Origin: Thereva unica
Lineage: Eukaryota > Arthropoda > Insecta > Diptera > Therevidae
Length of the DNA: 64,000 nt
Direction of reading: 5' to 3'
Assembly: GCA_949987705.1 (NCBI GenBank)
Contig: OX465281.1
Location: 193,551,112-193,615,111 of the forward strand
In this document: positions 23,802 to 35,323 of the stretch, one piece after another
Layout of the letters: every line of letters starts with the position of its first letter
Numbering within the stretch: the stretch's first letter is position 1
Translations under genes and position numbers: made by a program
The notes under the pieces: model-generated
Databases searched by the model: none
What the model was told of the DNA's origin: nothing
The model's input: the letters and a program-made list of their open reading frames with translations, nothing else

Positions 23802-24386
23802 TTCGCGGACAAATGCCCTGTCTCGAAGCAGTTATAGCACACTATGTTAGTGCTGGAATGTTTCCTTTCGGTTAATGGAGCTTTTGGGTGTTGAGGAGAC
23901 GATTTCCTTTCAGGTTTTTGTGACGGTTGTGAGACTTGACGTCTGTCGGTGCCTGATGAACTTGAAGCTCTATTAGTTAAATATCTTTCGATGGCACATC
24001 GTAGATCGTTTGTGGACTGGAAATCCATACTGGCTAGTGCATTTTGTAGGTCACAGTGTTTAAGACCGTTCCTTATATAACCGATGATAGCTGCGTCGTT
24101 CACTTCATGCTTGTTTCCCAATGCACGGGTGCGATGGAAATAATCAATGACGACTGCAATTTATAAGTTTTATATGAATGTCGGCTTCGTTATCAATTTC
24201 CCCAAAATCCTGATACAGACTGGAAGAAAATTCGTACCATGTGCGATATATCTCAGTTGTTGAGTCTGCCCAAATTCTGGCTGGTCCTTTTAGCTTCGAT
24301 TGAACAGCCATTAGTACATTATGTTGATTCCAATTATAGAAAGTTATGAAGCCGTTGATTCTGGCAACAAATCTTTCAGAGGACAA
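23699..24386 (-). pseudogene. Gypsy gag: capsid-like region and CCHC zinc knuckle
   Basis: Two frames make up this gag. The first (24,386-24,144) has FITFYNWNQHNVLMAVQSKL and GPARIWADS, typical of the capsid-like retrotransposon gag domain. The second (24,121-23,699) continues with a helical segment (GYIRNGLKH) and ends in CYNCFETGHLSANC, a perfect C-x2-C-x4-H-x4-C RNA-binding knuckle. A stop or frameshift at about 24,130 separates them. In a working element these proteins assemble the particle that carries the RNA. No LTR was found beyond 24,386. Confidence 0.75.
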
Positions 24387-24771
24387 TGATAATCGATAGA
24401 ATCTGAAATTGTCATTAAATTGAATCTGTCATTCTCAAATACCTAAAAAGCTACAAGTAGCATTTTTCCGGAATAAAAAAATATAATACATCGAATATTT
24501 TTCAGGAATCCAAAAAGTAAAGTGCTATTTACATAAAATAGTTTTAAAGAATCTAATGTCTCGAAATTTTACAGAAATAATAATTGATTCTTTCATTAAA
24601 GGTTATGAATAGTTCCATTTTGAAGATTTGCATGAATTTTACATGTTCTTTCAGGCATAGATGAAGTAAAATTCATATTTCGAAAAATACCAAGTCAATG
24701 GATGGTTTTTATTGGCTCCTACATAAACAGACCCTTATGGGTGCAGCCAGGCGCATCGGGTCCCAGCTAGT

Positions 24772-25175
24772 AGGATATAGAAAATGTTCTGAGATTAATG
24801 ATAATTATGATAATCGCTGCTGTCTGATTTTTAAAAGTTTGTAATAGACGCGGAAATTTTGGTGAGCGAAATTTATGACGATTTGCAAAATGAAAACCCA
24901 ACTTAGTCGATTCAACTCAGTAATGCCGCAAACTTTGTAATATTAACAAGTGAAACCAAACATCGAGCATCGTCTCACACCATAATGTATTTATTCGATT
25001 TTTAGAGGCAACAAATTTTGAAATTCATGACCTTTCTTAGAGTTTTTTTGAAAACAAATGTTAAGGTTGCCATGGGGCAAGCTCTACACAGGGTGTCAAT
25101 TACCTGGAAACGTCAAAATTCATATACGTATTCTGAATATGGCTAGGTGTCTGTTGTGAACGTAGTACAAAATTT
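24772..25175 (+). repeat. Segment shared with the interior of the second Helitron
   Basis: Words such as GAAAATGTTCTGAGATTAATG, CAACTCAGTAATGCC and AACGTCAAAAT occur in the same order here and between 28,548 and 29,850. In the second copy an 842-bp element interrupts it. The segment ends near AAG-GTAAGT at about 25,250, a good splice donor, and may be the 5' non-coding region of the pogo-like gene that follows. Confidence 0.7.
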
Positions 25176-25518
25176 TTCCGAACGTCGAGGTCGCTAGAAG
25201 CGTAACGAGGCGTCGTTGGCATTCGAGCGAGGCGTGTCAAAATTTTAAGGTAAGTAAATTTTTTCATTATTATTTCTTTTAGTTCCGAGCAGTGTTATTT
25301 CGTTTACCATGCCTGAATATAATTTTTTTAGTATACGTTATTTATTAGTTTTTCATGATTTATTATTAGTTTTAAACTAGTTTAAACGCTATTTTTTATA
25401 ACGTATAGAAACTCTTACACGCGGTTGGAGTAAGTCGAATATAGACCTTTTAACCGACATTGAATTTGTTTACCCCATAATTAATATATTGGCAATTAAA
25501 AACTTTTTCGCTCCAGAA

Positions 25519-26385
25519 CGCGCAACTATAAAGAAAATCTGATCGTGGCACTAAATGCAGCAGATTTAGTTATCAATAAAAATAAATCATTAAGGCAGGT
25601 ATGTCGTAAGTCATTATCAAGATTTATTAAACGAATGAAGAATGATCCTGTCAATTTGAGATTTGGTTATGGCTCTCCAAGGAAGATATTTAATAAAGAA
25701 CAAAAAGCCAGAATCACAGAATACTTGCTCAAACTTGCAAAAATTTTCCACGGTATAGGTCCTAAAGAAGTTTGTCGCATGGCTTATGACTGTGCCTGGT
25801 ACATACCAACAAAAGGCCGGTAGAGCTACGTCGTTCAACAAATCTAATGTGCTAGAATTTTACACGAAATTAGCAGAAGTTATGGACCGATTTAAATTTA
25901 CAGCCTCGTCCATATGGAATGCAGATGAAACTGGGGTATCGACTATCACCAAACCATCAAAAATAGTTGCTGCTAAAGGAAAGCGAAATGTTGGTTCAGT
26001 AACATCAGGTGAACGTGGAACTAATGTAACCCTATTAGTAGCGGTTTCAGCTACAGGTTCGTCGAATCTTCCTTAGTTCTTCCTTTGCAAAAATTTTCAA
26101 GACCATTTCATTTGGGATGGCCCTACTGATTGCATTGGTGCTGGAAATTCTAACAGTTGGATTACTAATGATGAGTTTCTTATATTTATGCAACATTTTA
26201 TCAAGCATGTTAGACCTAGTAAGCAATCACCTGTTATGTTGGTCTTAGACAATCACTCTTCGCATTTATCCGTACCAACACTAGATCTAGCTAAAGAAAA
26301 TGGAGCTGTGATGCTCTCTTTTCCTCCACGTTGCTCCCACAAATTGCAGCAGATTGTGGGTTTTGCAGATTTTTTCTTTGTTTAA
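25519..26385 (+). pseudogene. Pogo/Tigger-like DDE transposase relic
   Basis: After a plausible acceptor (CGCTCCAG at about 25,511-25,518) the frame gives a psq-type helix-turn-helix (NYKENLIVALNAADLV...LRQVC) and a CENP-B-like second DNA-binding segment (FNKEQKARITEYLLK). A deletion follows at about 25,809. The DDE_1 core resumes with SFNKSNVLEF, SSIWNADETGV (first catalytic Asp) and VMLVLDNHSSH (second). The third acidic residue is lost because the frame breaks at CSHKLQQIVG. Frameshifts lie at about 25,809 and 26,076. In an intact element this protein binds the terminal repeats and moves the element into TA sites. I could not locate the terminal repeats. Confidence 0.72.
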
Positions 26386-26689
26386 TTATACCTTTTTTTA
26401 TCCCTGACTATGAACAACTATTTTTATCTTTTAAAAGACGAGTTTTTGATGTTTTATTGAAAATTAAAGCTTAGCTAATGAGTTTATATTGTCGACTTGT
26501 CTACGCGTATACTATGAAGTAGAAGTAGACTATGGACCATTGCCTACAAATAAAAGTCGACGTGCAGAAAATTATGCAGTTTACATCACGTAGTCTACAT
26601 CGCACAACAATGGTGTTAACTCAAACCGTTAGTCACTAAATGACTTGTCTATAAAATTTTGCTTAGAATTCTACAAGTATAGTTCTTAT

Positions 26690-26872
26690 TGAACCTTCCC
26701 TTGTATTTTCGTGCAACAGAAACTAGGGAAATCAAAATTTTTCATTTGTAAAATTTGCTCTCTACACTTGTAATTTGAGGGGCGGACTTGTAGTTTTGTG
26801 CAACAGGATTTTTCTACACTCATAAGAAGTCGCTTGTAGTACAAGCACTTGTAGTTTCGTGCAATAGGCGGT
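26690..26872. repeat. Three copies of a TIR-like end (TAGTTTCGTGCAAYAGG)
   Basis: The motif CTTGTAGTTTCGTGCAATAGG (with variants) occurs near 26,701, 26,787 and 26,849. Its reverse complement forms the left end of the element at 61,147. These look like right termini, or nested ends, of the same DNA-element family. Confidence 0.5.
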
Positions 26873-26997
26873 GTATGAAATTATTATTTATTATTATTAT
26901 TTATTTCCAATTATGTACAAAGATTATAATTTTAATGAAGTACATTAACTAAACAGAAGGAAGAAAAATAATAGACATGGAAACATTTAAAAAAAAA

Positions 26998-29900
26998 TCA
27001 ATATATATAAATATAATTGGAGTGTCTGTCTGTGACTTCAAATTGTGTTTTTTTAATTTTATATGGTTATTTACATGATTTTAAAACGAAATCACGCATT
27101 TTTAAAATTTTTGTCTGTCTGTATGTCTGTATATCTGTGTGTCTGTATGTCTGTATGTCTGTCTGTCTGTTTGTTCGGGCTAATTTCGGAAACGGCTAAT
27201 CCGATTAGGATGGGACGTTCACTGGAAGATTCAGTATTTTGGCGGGCATGTTTTAGACTATTTATATGCACTATATATTAGCTCTACCTGTATATGTATG
27301 TATGGATTTATGTATGTAGACAAATCTTGAAAATTGTTTTTAACCCACTTCCATATAACCGATCAGCTTCAAACTTTGCACACATGCACAGTTCAAGTGA
27401 CAATGCAATCTGACCATTTTATAAAAAAATCAAGATGGCCGTTTCAAGATGGCGGCCGAATTTCGCAATCTTGCTCGCTGACGGCCGACATGGGTATCAA
27501 ATGAACGGGAATGATAAGTATAATATAATTACCTATTTGGTGTCATTCCAAAATCAAAATGGCGGCCGGAACAAAATGGCGGCCAACACAGATGGCGGAT
27601 TACTTTTTTAATTACGTCACGTTAGGTATGGGTATCAAATGAAAGGATATGACAAGTAGAATACTATTAGCTGGGTGGCGTAATTCCAAATTCAAAATGG
27701 CAGCCAACACAAAATGGCGGTCTACAATTTTTTACAATGCTCCCGGTATGGATACCAAATAAAAGTGTATGATGAGTAGAGTACAGTAAGCTGGGTGACC
27801 TCATTTTAAATATCGGTCACCACAAAATAACGGAAGACATATAATAAACTAAAAGGTAGAAAGCTAAAAATATAGTTTAAAAAACTTAAAAATATGCTTT
27901 TGTTTAAAAATGAACGAAAAAGTAAAAAATTATGTTGAATGAAACCTTCTTTGCTCAAGCCTGTATATAATATATGGGGCGCTAGCGAAAAGTTGCACTA
28001 ATAATAAAATAAGAATATAGGTAAAGTCCCACTCTTTTCAACATTTCGAAAGGTAGGCTATTTGGCTAATTTGAGATCAGGACAGTAGCAGAGATTTTGG
28101 CAACTTTATTCACACCAGGAAGAACAGCTCATTCTATGCTTAAGATACCGATCGAAGAAGATCATATGGAAAATCCTGCGTAGAACAAATCTAAAAACCT
28201 GGGTGGAAAAAATCTAAAGTTTTACAAGACTACATGATGACTGTCAGGGAATGCGATGAGTGTACTAAGGCAAATAAAGTATCTATTAACAGAACACCGC
28301 GATACATATTACATGTAAAAACCAATTATATTGGGGAGTAACTGTTTTATTGACATACATAGATTCCGGGCAAATGTTGCCGGCTGTCCGGACAAATATG
28401 TGGGCCGATGATATTGATGCATGTCTGAAATGATCACTCATTTAGGGACATATTGGAAAACGTCATTTAAAGCAAAAGATGAGAGCGCAATCGGAAAACT
28501 CAGAATTCAGTACTATTCTCCTCAACAAAGGATATACAATAGAAAATGTTCTGAGATTAATGAGAATGATGACAGTGAGCTGCAGGATGCTGTTTGAAAG
28601 TTCGTAATAGACGAGGAAATTGTGATGAGCGACATTTATGACGATTTCGAAAATATCAACTCAACTCAATCGACTCAACTCAGTAATGCCACAAACATTA
28701 GCCACGTTCTTTTTACGCCGAGATCCCACTCAGATCATTATCTTTCAAGCAAACCAACAAGAACAATTTGATCCAAAAAAGATCTTTGAATAGAGAAGAC
28801 GAGGAAGAGCAATTTGTTAAACACGGGGAAGCATTTTGGCAACACTAATGCATAGCATTCTTTACGTATTTGTGTCTAACCCGGACAGTGGCTGTGTTAT
28901 ATTTATTCAAAAACCGGTAGGGATATCGTTTCTCAGCAACCATCTCGGTGAGAACGCTTCACTTGGCTAAATGTTTGAAGCAGACCCTTCGCAAAACCTG
29001 AACAAATTTCACTACGCCTATGTCCGGGTTAGACAATGTATTTTGTTGTTGTGGTTAAAGTCAATGTATTTTGTTGTTGTGGTTAAAGTGGAGAGAGAGA
29101 ATTAGAGAGAAAATTTCTTGATCCCAAGTGCTTCCCTCAAATCCGTGTACATGTACGCTATTTGCGGTTCCTTATCTTCTCTATTCCAAGAAAAAGATTT
29201 GGATCAAAATCTGTGATACAAAAATAGCTTGTGTAACAACTAATTTTGTTCTGTTTCTTTAATTTTAAGGGTTGGCATCTCTGCAAAATTTCATAAATTT
29301 ATTTGGGAAAATGATTGAAAGTTACCTTTTGTTAATTTTGGAAGTCAATTAAACATTTTTAAAAAATTCTTTTTAAATCAGAAATATTTTTAATAAGTTT
29401 TAGAGACTGATATAAATTGCGACAGAGCATATCAAAAATCAGAACTACAACTGTAAAAAACTATATTTCTTCCATGAGCCAAGTCCGTTCTTTTATGCTC
29501 GGCTGATCTGATCTGGATCACGGTGTAAAAAGAACGCGGCTATTGTAATACTTACAAGTGAAATATCTAACATCGTTTATAAACAAGCGTTACAGTGGAT
29601 TTTTAACCAATGCGGTGCGGGCGGTATGACCGGTAACGACGAAACACGAAAGCAGCAACTGTCCTTTTTAGGATCAAATCAGCAGTATCGTCTTAAAATG
29701 TTGGCAATCTTCGTCTCAAGCCATGTTCGCCATGGGGCGAGTTCAGGGTGCCAATTATCTGAGAACGTCAAAATCTACGAGCACAAGACTTATTCTGAAT
29801 AAAATTGGCTACGAATCTGTTGTGCACGTAGTATAAAAGTTGTCCGATGATTACCCTCGAATTTTAAAAAAAGGTGTAGGTAACATATTTTTATAGTCAA

Positions 29901-30039
29901 CTCTAAAGTTTTTTATATATCCAAAATCATGTCTTGCATATTTTTTCTTTGTTTCTTTATACCCTTTTCTTATTCCGGACTGTGCACACATAATTTTGTT
30001 TTATTAAAAAGCGTTGCGACGAACGTGGGTTTTTGCTAG
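26998..30039 (+). mobile_element. Complete non-autonomous Helitron with nested TIR element
   Basis: It starts TCAATATATATAAATATAAT and ends GGGTTTTTGCTAG (CTAG at 30,036-30,039). It is flanked by A (26,997) and T (30,040), as Helitrons require. A CGTT/AACG mini-stem precedes the 3' end. The interior holds repeated GATGGCGGC / GGGTATCAAATGAA segments (27,430-27,790), the same unit family as the 128-bp satellite but in the opposite orientation to the array at 12 kb. No Rep or helicase coding is seen. Removing the 842-bp insertion at 28,700 gives about 2.2 kb, close to the other complete copy. Confidence 0.8.
28700..29541. mobile_element. 842-bp TIR element in Helitron, ATT target duplication
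   Basis: Terminal repeats AGCCACGTTCTTTTTACGCC and the inverse of AGCCGCGTTCTTTTTACACC bound the element. ATT flanks it on both sides (28,697-28,699 and 29,542-29,544). The related sequence near 24,932 reads CAAACTTTGTAAT without the insertion, a paralogous empty site that supports the boundaries. A 28-bp tandem duplication occurs at about 29,035-29,090. No transposase is present. A 3-bp duplication would be compatible with PIF/Harbinger-like integration but is not decisive. Confidence 0.8.
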
Positions 30040-32472
30040 TAAAATATAAAAATGAACAAAAAAAATTAAAAATTAGAAATTAAAGAGAGAAAAAAAAATA
30101 GGAGAAAGAAAGAGAAAAAAAAAACATACATATATTACAAAAATAAAATCAAAATTATAATTATTATTATGAGTTTGATTTTTTCTTACAATTTGTTTTT
30201 AACTTTGCTTATTTATTAGTAAAATATCCATTCATAATATTCAAAATTCCATTCGATTCTGCTTTAAAATAATTTCGAATTCTCCTTTAGAGTTACTGTA
30301 ATATCAATGAAAAATATTCAATCAATAAATTTGAAAACCAATTCCGCATCATCATTATACATAATTTAATTAGACTGAATTAGACTGACTTTAACTTTAA
30401 TTTGCACAAAGTAACAAGGTATTGATTATTGATTTTAATCATCACTGAAGAGCTACTTCACAAATTGGCTTATGAATGGATGGGACTTTTAATAATTAGT
30501 TGAGGTTTTGGTACTATATGCACAAGATACACGATAAGTACCAATACCAATTTACAGTTGCAGAATAATATCTCCTCATTACTGAATGCCAAGCATCGCT
30601 TGAAGATGTTTGGCATCGTAAATTCCATCCTTCGCTATTTGTCATTTGATACAGTTTCGTTGATGCGAATAACCTACACGTAACAAGCGTAAGAACGGAA
30701 TACATTGCAGTAGTCAAAACATGGCTGTCGTCGAGATCTCTCACTCCATCAATTAAATCCTTGTGGTGTCATTGACATTTGATATATTATTGTAAGGACC
30801 ACAAAGGCTCCAAGCAAAGGCGCACATACACAGCCACCAATCATCGGCACAATTTCCCAGATATGCCTTGGGTAAACCCCCATTCAGTTCGGTTATCAGC
30901 TATTAATTATATTTGATAAGCATATCCTGTTAGTGGGGTAGCCATAGTGACGTATCTCATTATCCTTACAAGGACCCGGTTACTTGCCGAGTCACTTAGA
31001 CTGAGCGTCAGACTTTTACGCTTAGATTGTTCAAAAGTCCTTTTGAATATAATTCTGTATATGTGTGTTTGTGTGCGTGTTTGGAATACGTATCAAGCTA
31101 GGATCCTGTCTCGCAATTGTTCAGGACGTAATGGCACCATCTGAAAGTGACGTTGCCAGCCACCTTCAGTCATCCGGACGAAATCGGATTTGAATCAATC
31201 AGAGACACCTTAACAAAGACCTAATATGCGGTAACTTGGTCTATTCGCCGAGCAGTATCACATGCACATCTCAATTGGGTAGTAGCAGCCGCACTGCGAA
31301 GTGAAAGGTCCCGAAGTTGCGAGGATTCGGAACAATCACTATAATGTATTCTTGTCGATTTGCATATTACTCAAAGTTTTGATTGAATATGCAAAAGCCC
31401 TGATTCAGAGGTAAAATTGCATTTTATGGTACCAGACGTGGCATTTTTGGGGAAAACTTTCCAACTTGTGATTCTCCCTTCCCCATAAAGCGGGGCCGAT
31501 AGCGGGACGCCGGGCGGGCAAGGCGGTGCTTCATGAAGTCTGCAAATTAATTGAAATTGTTGTTGAAGCAATAACTTTTCACTGGCAACTGGTATGTGAT
31601 TGGAAATTGTTGGTTTGATAATGACGATGAAAAGTTTTTAACAAGTTTGCAGTTACTAATGATGGCACTTTAGTACCGATTGCAGCATTCGGCATAAATT
31701 TTACTTTTCACCAATTAAAATATTGCCAGAAGTGCTGTAATTGAGCTATCATTTCATTACCAGTCCTAATGAAAATTCGCCGACCTACTAAAACTCTCAA
31801 ATGAAAACAACCAATTTATGCTCTCAAACTATGTCAAATTCAGAGTTGTTTCGGTGACAGAGATTGGCAGTTCATAACTTTTATGTGTTTTTGATCACAC
31901 AAAATTTAATTCTGTTAACTTATGACAACCTATGAGCGTGTGAAAAAATTGATTTTTGTGTTTCATACCCAACCCAAGTCGCTTAGGTGTACTCTCATCA
32001 GCGAAAATCTTGCTGGTTAGTATAGCACCTCATATTGATGCAATTAGAAACTTAGTCTACCTTCTTGATTAGTGCGGTTCGATAGCAAAATGTTCATGAG
32101 TAAATGGTCGAGTGTGAACGTGGACTCGAGGAAATCATCAAAGTGTTTTAAAGGAACCATGTCGTCCTTTTAAATTGGTCTCCGATTATCTAATTTGAGG
32201 ATAATAAGAAGTTACTTTTAATGGATTTCGTGTAAGTTTCGATATTTTCAAGTAACAGGAATAGAAGTTACTGGTTTTAAAATAATTCGTGAAATCGCAA
32301 TCTTCCTCAGCTTAATGTAATAATTGAACAAGTTAATTGAATATGTGCTCTACCTGGATATCTAAGCCCGGTCTCAGCAAAAGAAATGGGAGCAGAGTTT
32401 AGGGCAACGATTAATATACCAATCTTTAGTGAAGCCCATTAAGCCAATGTCTGGGCGTAATATAGGGCAAAT
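30040..32472. other. Unannotated 2.4 kb
   Basis: The start is A/T- and purine-rich low complexity (30,050-30,180). The rest holds short frames without motifs. I found no paired repeats. Confidence 0.45.
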
Positions 32473-32703
32473 TCAGAGAAAGCAACAACAAAATTTCTCT
32501 AGTGGCTGGAATGGCTGGAGACTGCGATGAAGCAATTTAGCCGTGACGGCTGTACAACCGGGATTCGGTCCTGGTTTCTCACAACTGTTCTCTCCACTGA
32601 CCCCATTCTGAACCGATGTCATCCAGTTTGGCATCCCTAAGCTCTGAGCCTCCTGGTCTACGCTATCCTTCCAGTTTAGGTTGGATCTCCCTCGCTGTCG
32701 CAA
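32473..32703 (-). pseudogene. C-terminal end of non-LTR element A
   Basis: The frame reads RQRGRSNLNWKDSVDQEAQSLG and then NW, resembling the RGRP-x-W-x-D-x-V...LG-x2-NW pattern at the C-terminus of many non-LTR ORF2 proteins, and ends soon after in PGPNPG. It appears to be the continuation of the RT fragment at 33,736-34,628, separated from it by an inserted RTE copy. The catalytic core lies elsewhere; this piece has no activity. Confidence 0.5.
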
Positions 32704-32712
32704 CCCATAGAT

Positions 32713-33735
32713 ATTCTTCTTCTTTCTTTAAGCTCCTTTAATCCCTCATGGGACATAGAGCGGAAACAGTTGCCCTCCAGCGGACTCTGTTTTGCGCGAC
32801 AGTTCTCAGCGCCGACCAGGATCTCCCAGTTGTTGCGGCTTCTGCTAGTAGGGTTCTCCTCCACGTTGTTCTAGGTCTTCCTACTCGACGGGAACCTTGC
32901 GGATTCCAATCAAGGGCCTTTTTGGCTAGATTTTCGTTTTCGCGTCGCAAGGTGTGGCCAACAGAATTCCATTTCCTTCGCCTGACTTGGTCGTCTATCC
33001 TTCGGTCTACTGCCTCACTTATCCTAGATAGTAATATATGGGACCAAATGTTGCCCACAGTAGATAATAAACAGATACCTCTCCAGTTGTCGCATATTGT
33101 TAGGTCCCTCTTTTTTGGTATTTTGACTATGATACCTTCCGTCCAATCCTCCGGAAAGGTACAGGTGTTCCATGCTATTTCTAGGATTGGCTGAAGCACA
33201 TCTGCTATGAGGCTTGAGTCGGCTTTCAACAATTCTGGCGGGATGCCATCTTTCCCAGCTGCTTTACCATTGGCCATCGCATGAATTGCGGTTACTATTT
33301 CCGTCTTGGATGGGGCCCGGGTGGTGATTCTTATTGGCTGTGCATTGTTGCTGTTTTCCTGAGGTTCCTGTGTAAGCGTACCATTCAGGGCAGAGAAGAA
33401 GTAATCTCTCCATCTTTGGAGTTGCTTTTCGTCGCTGCACAGCAGCCTTCCATCCGCACTCTTAACGGCATGCTTTTTAGTAGAGTGCTTTCCCGAGAGC
33501 TGTTGAGTGATTTGGTACAGCACCTTACTGTTGCCTGTGTTTGCCGCATTTTCCGCTTTTTCTGCGAGCTCATTTATCTGCTGCCTTTTATCACGCCGGA
33601 CACTTCTCTTAACCTCCCGATGTAATTGGGAGTATTCCCGTTCTAGTTGGTGACGTCTTTCCGGGTCGTTTGTAGAGTTTACGTTAGATATTACCGCAGA
33701 GAAATTTCCCAGCAGGTTCATCTTCACTCAAATAT
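32713..33735 (-). pseudogene. RTE-type element B, internally deleted
   Basis: A 330-codon frame carries the pre-RT linker (HREVKRSVRRDKRQQINEL, TKKHAVKSADGRLL), the first RT blocks (MANGKAAGKDGIPPELLKA, IPKKRDLT, CDNWRGICLLSTVGNI) and then jumps to the C-terminal region (KWNSVGHTLRRENENLAKKA, LDWNPQGSRRVGRPRTTWRR). The palm with the catalytic ADD box is deleted at about 33,015. The 3' end has a GAA/AAG-rich tail, typical of RTE. The 5' end is truncated before the endonuclease. The frame is otherwise open, so the deletion is probably younger than the element around it. Confidence 0.72.
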
Positions 33736-34628
33736 TTTGGCCACAACTCCTCGTTGTAGAGTCTCCTTATATAAGGGGCCAATAATTCTCCGAATAGGTT
33801 ATGCCTTGGATGCATATGTGAGTACCGGTAAATAGCAGTTTCGCCGTTAGATTTGGAAAGCCCTGACAGACTATAGTAGGCTTTCTTGGTCTTGCGAGTA
33901 TTTCTGATTGTATGCTATTGCCTTCTGCTACTATTGCCCCATAGTGAATGATTTTAATTCTTCAAATTCGTGTTCCTCTACCTATTGTGGGACCAATGTT
34001 AGGCGTTTTTGTAGACAAGACCACCATGTATCTTGTTTTTCTTTCGTTGATGTGCAGTCGCAGATTTCCAGGCAGGTCAGCCCGTTCCCTTGTGGGAGTT
34101 CTTTATAGATGCTGATTGGGCTGGACAGTATACCGGATACCTTTACTTGGCGGGTTACATTGGCTTGCTGGCGATGCCGAATTCTTTAATGGTTTTGTAG
34201 CGTTATACTCTGGCTATGATTTTATAGGCGGCTTTAAAGTCTATGTAGAGATGTGGAATTAAGATTGGAAACTTTAGACATTTTTCCATAACCTGCCCCA
34301 AAATGGGCATATGATCGGTTGTTAATTTTCCTGGGCCACACTTGTATTGGCCTATGACATTTCTAGTTGTTTTGTATGATATCGGAGAATACCTTAAACG
34401 GTACTCAACAACGTTATACCCTAATAATTCTTGCATGTAGTAATATCTCCTTTTCATGTACCGCGCAGAGGATTCCTTTTTTCCCTGCCTTCTGGCATCG
34501 CTTCCTGCTTCCGTAATTGCGCAATCAATTTTTTTTCCCAAATACATCCAGGAATCACCCCTGAAAACATTAGTAACGTAGTCCAGCTTGAACGTCTGAT
34601 GACCTATACAAGTCGTCAATAAGTGCAT
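33736..34628 (-). pseudogene. RT fragment of non-LTR element A
   Basis: The frame at 34,203-34,628 ends with IGQYKCGPGKLTTDH then QVMEKCLKFP and LYIDFKAAYKIIA, the RT block with the first catalytic Asp (D in IDFKAAYD-like). Further along, in broken frames, are LPVLTYASKA and RRIIGPLYKE, the thumb and post-thumb motifs of the same type of protein. The ADD box is not readable. Several frameshifts and stops make it dead. It reads directly into the junction with element B near 33,735. Confidence 0.6.
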
Positions 34629-34700
34629 ATAAGTATTTTAAATCTTTAAAACGATATTATCTCATGAATGGTAACTCTTACCAGAAAATGTATAATAACT
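34545..34700. repeat. Dispersed repeat matching 62,600-62,765
   Basis: Shared words in order include TTGAACGTCTGA, AAATCTTTAAAACGA, and CTCATGAATGG. The second copy is at 62,600-62,765 in the same orientation. Part of this copy overlaps the start of the RT frame of element A, so it may be a terminal part of that element family or an adjacent insertion. Confidence 0.6.
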
Positions 34701-35323
34701 TTTTTTGTAGAGAATCGCATTATTTACAAACTTTATGAATATTATTTTATGACAAGACCTAAAAAGTGAGCTTCCCGGGATATGATTATTAAAAATCTTT
34801 AAATTTTTTTAAATGTCTAATTGGAGGGTTCAGTCCTGGTATTTCAGCCATTACTAATTCATTTGGAGGTGGTAATAGCTCTACGGGTAGCATTGACTTC
34901 TCTTTTATTATGTGCTAATTTTTTTGTTATGGTAGCTTTCCAGTCAATCCAAATCTTAAAATAAAATAAGGGTACACTGATAGAAAAATTGTCTTGATTC
35001 CAGCAATTCGATAGACTTCGTTTCGTTGTCTTGAGTAGAAAATTTGTTCAGTCTTAACATTAGAATGCTGTCTCAGAGTAAGACACTAGAAATTCTTGAG
35101 ACAAGCAATTGTATTTCTTCGCTCAATACTTATATTTTACAAGCAAGATATATTTTTCTCGAAATAAGATTGTTTAAATTTTTACTCAAGAAACTAAATA
35201 TTTTTTATTCAAAACAAAATTTGTATTAAATCAAGACCCGATTAAGTTTTAATTCAAGAATATTTATTGAGGCAATTCACTATTTTACTACGTGGAAATA
35301 TTGTAGTTAATTTGACACTGGCA

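Noticed and set aside
27017..27281. Open frames with CLYVCISVCLYVC-like residues
   Set aside because: Translation of a GTCTGTCTGTAT microsatellite at the Helitron 5' end.
30514..30744. 76-codon minus-strand frame as a host gene
   Set aside because: No recognisable motif, no start context or splice support; likely chance.
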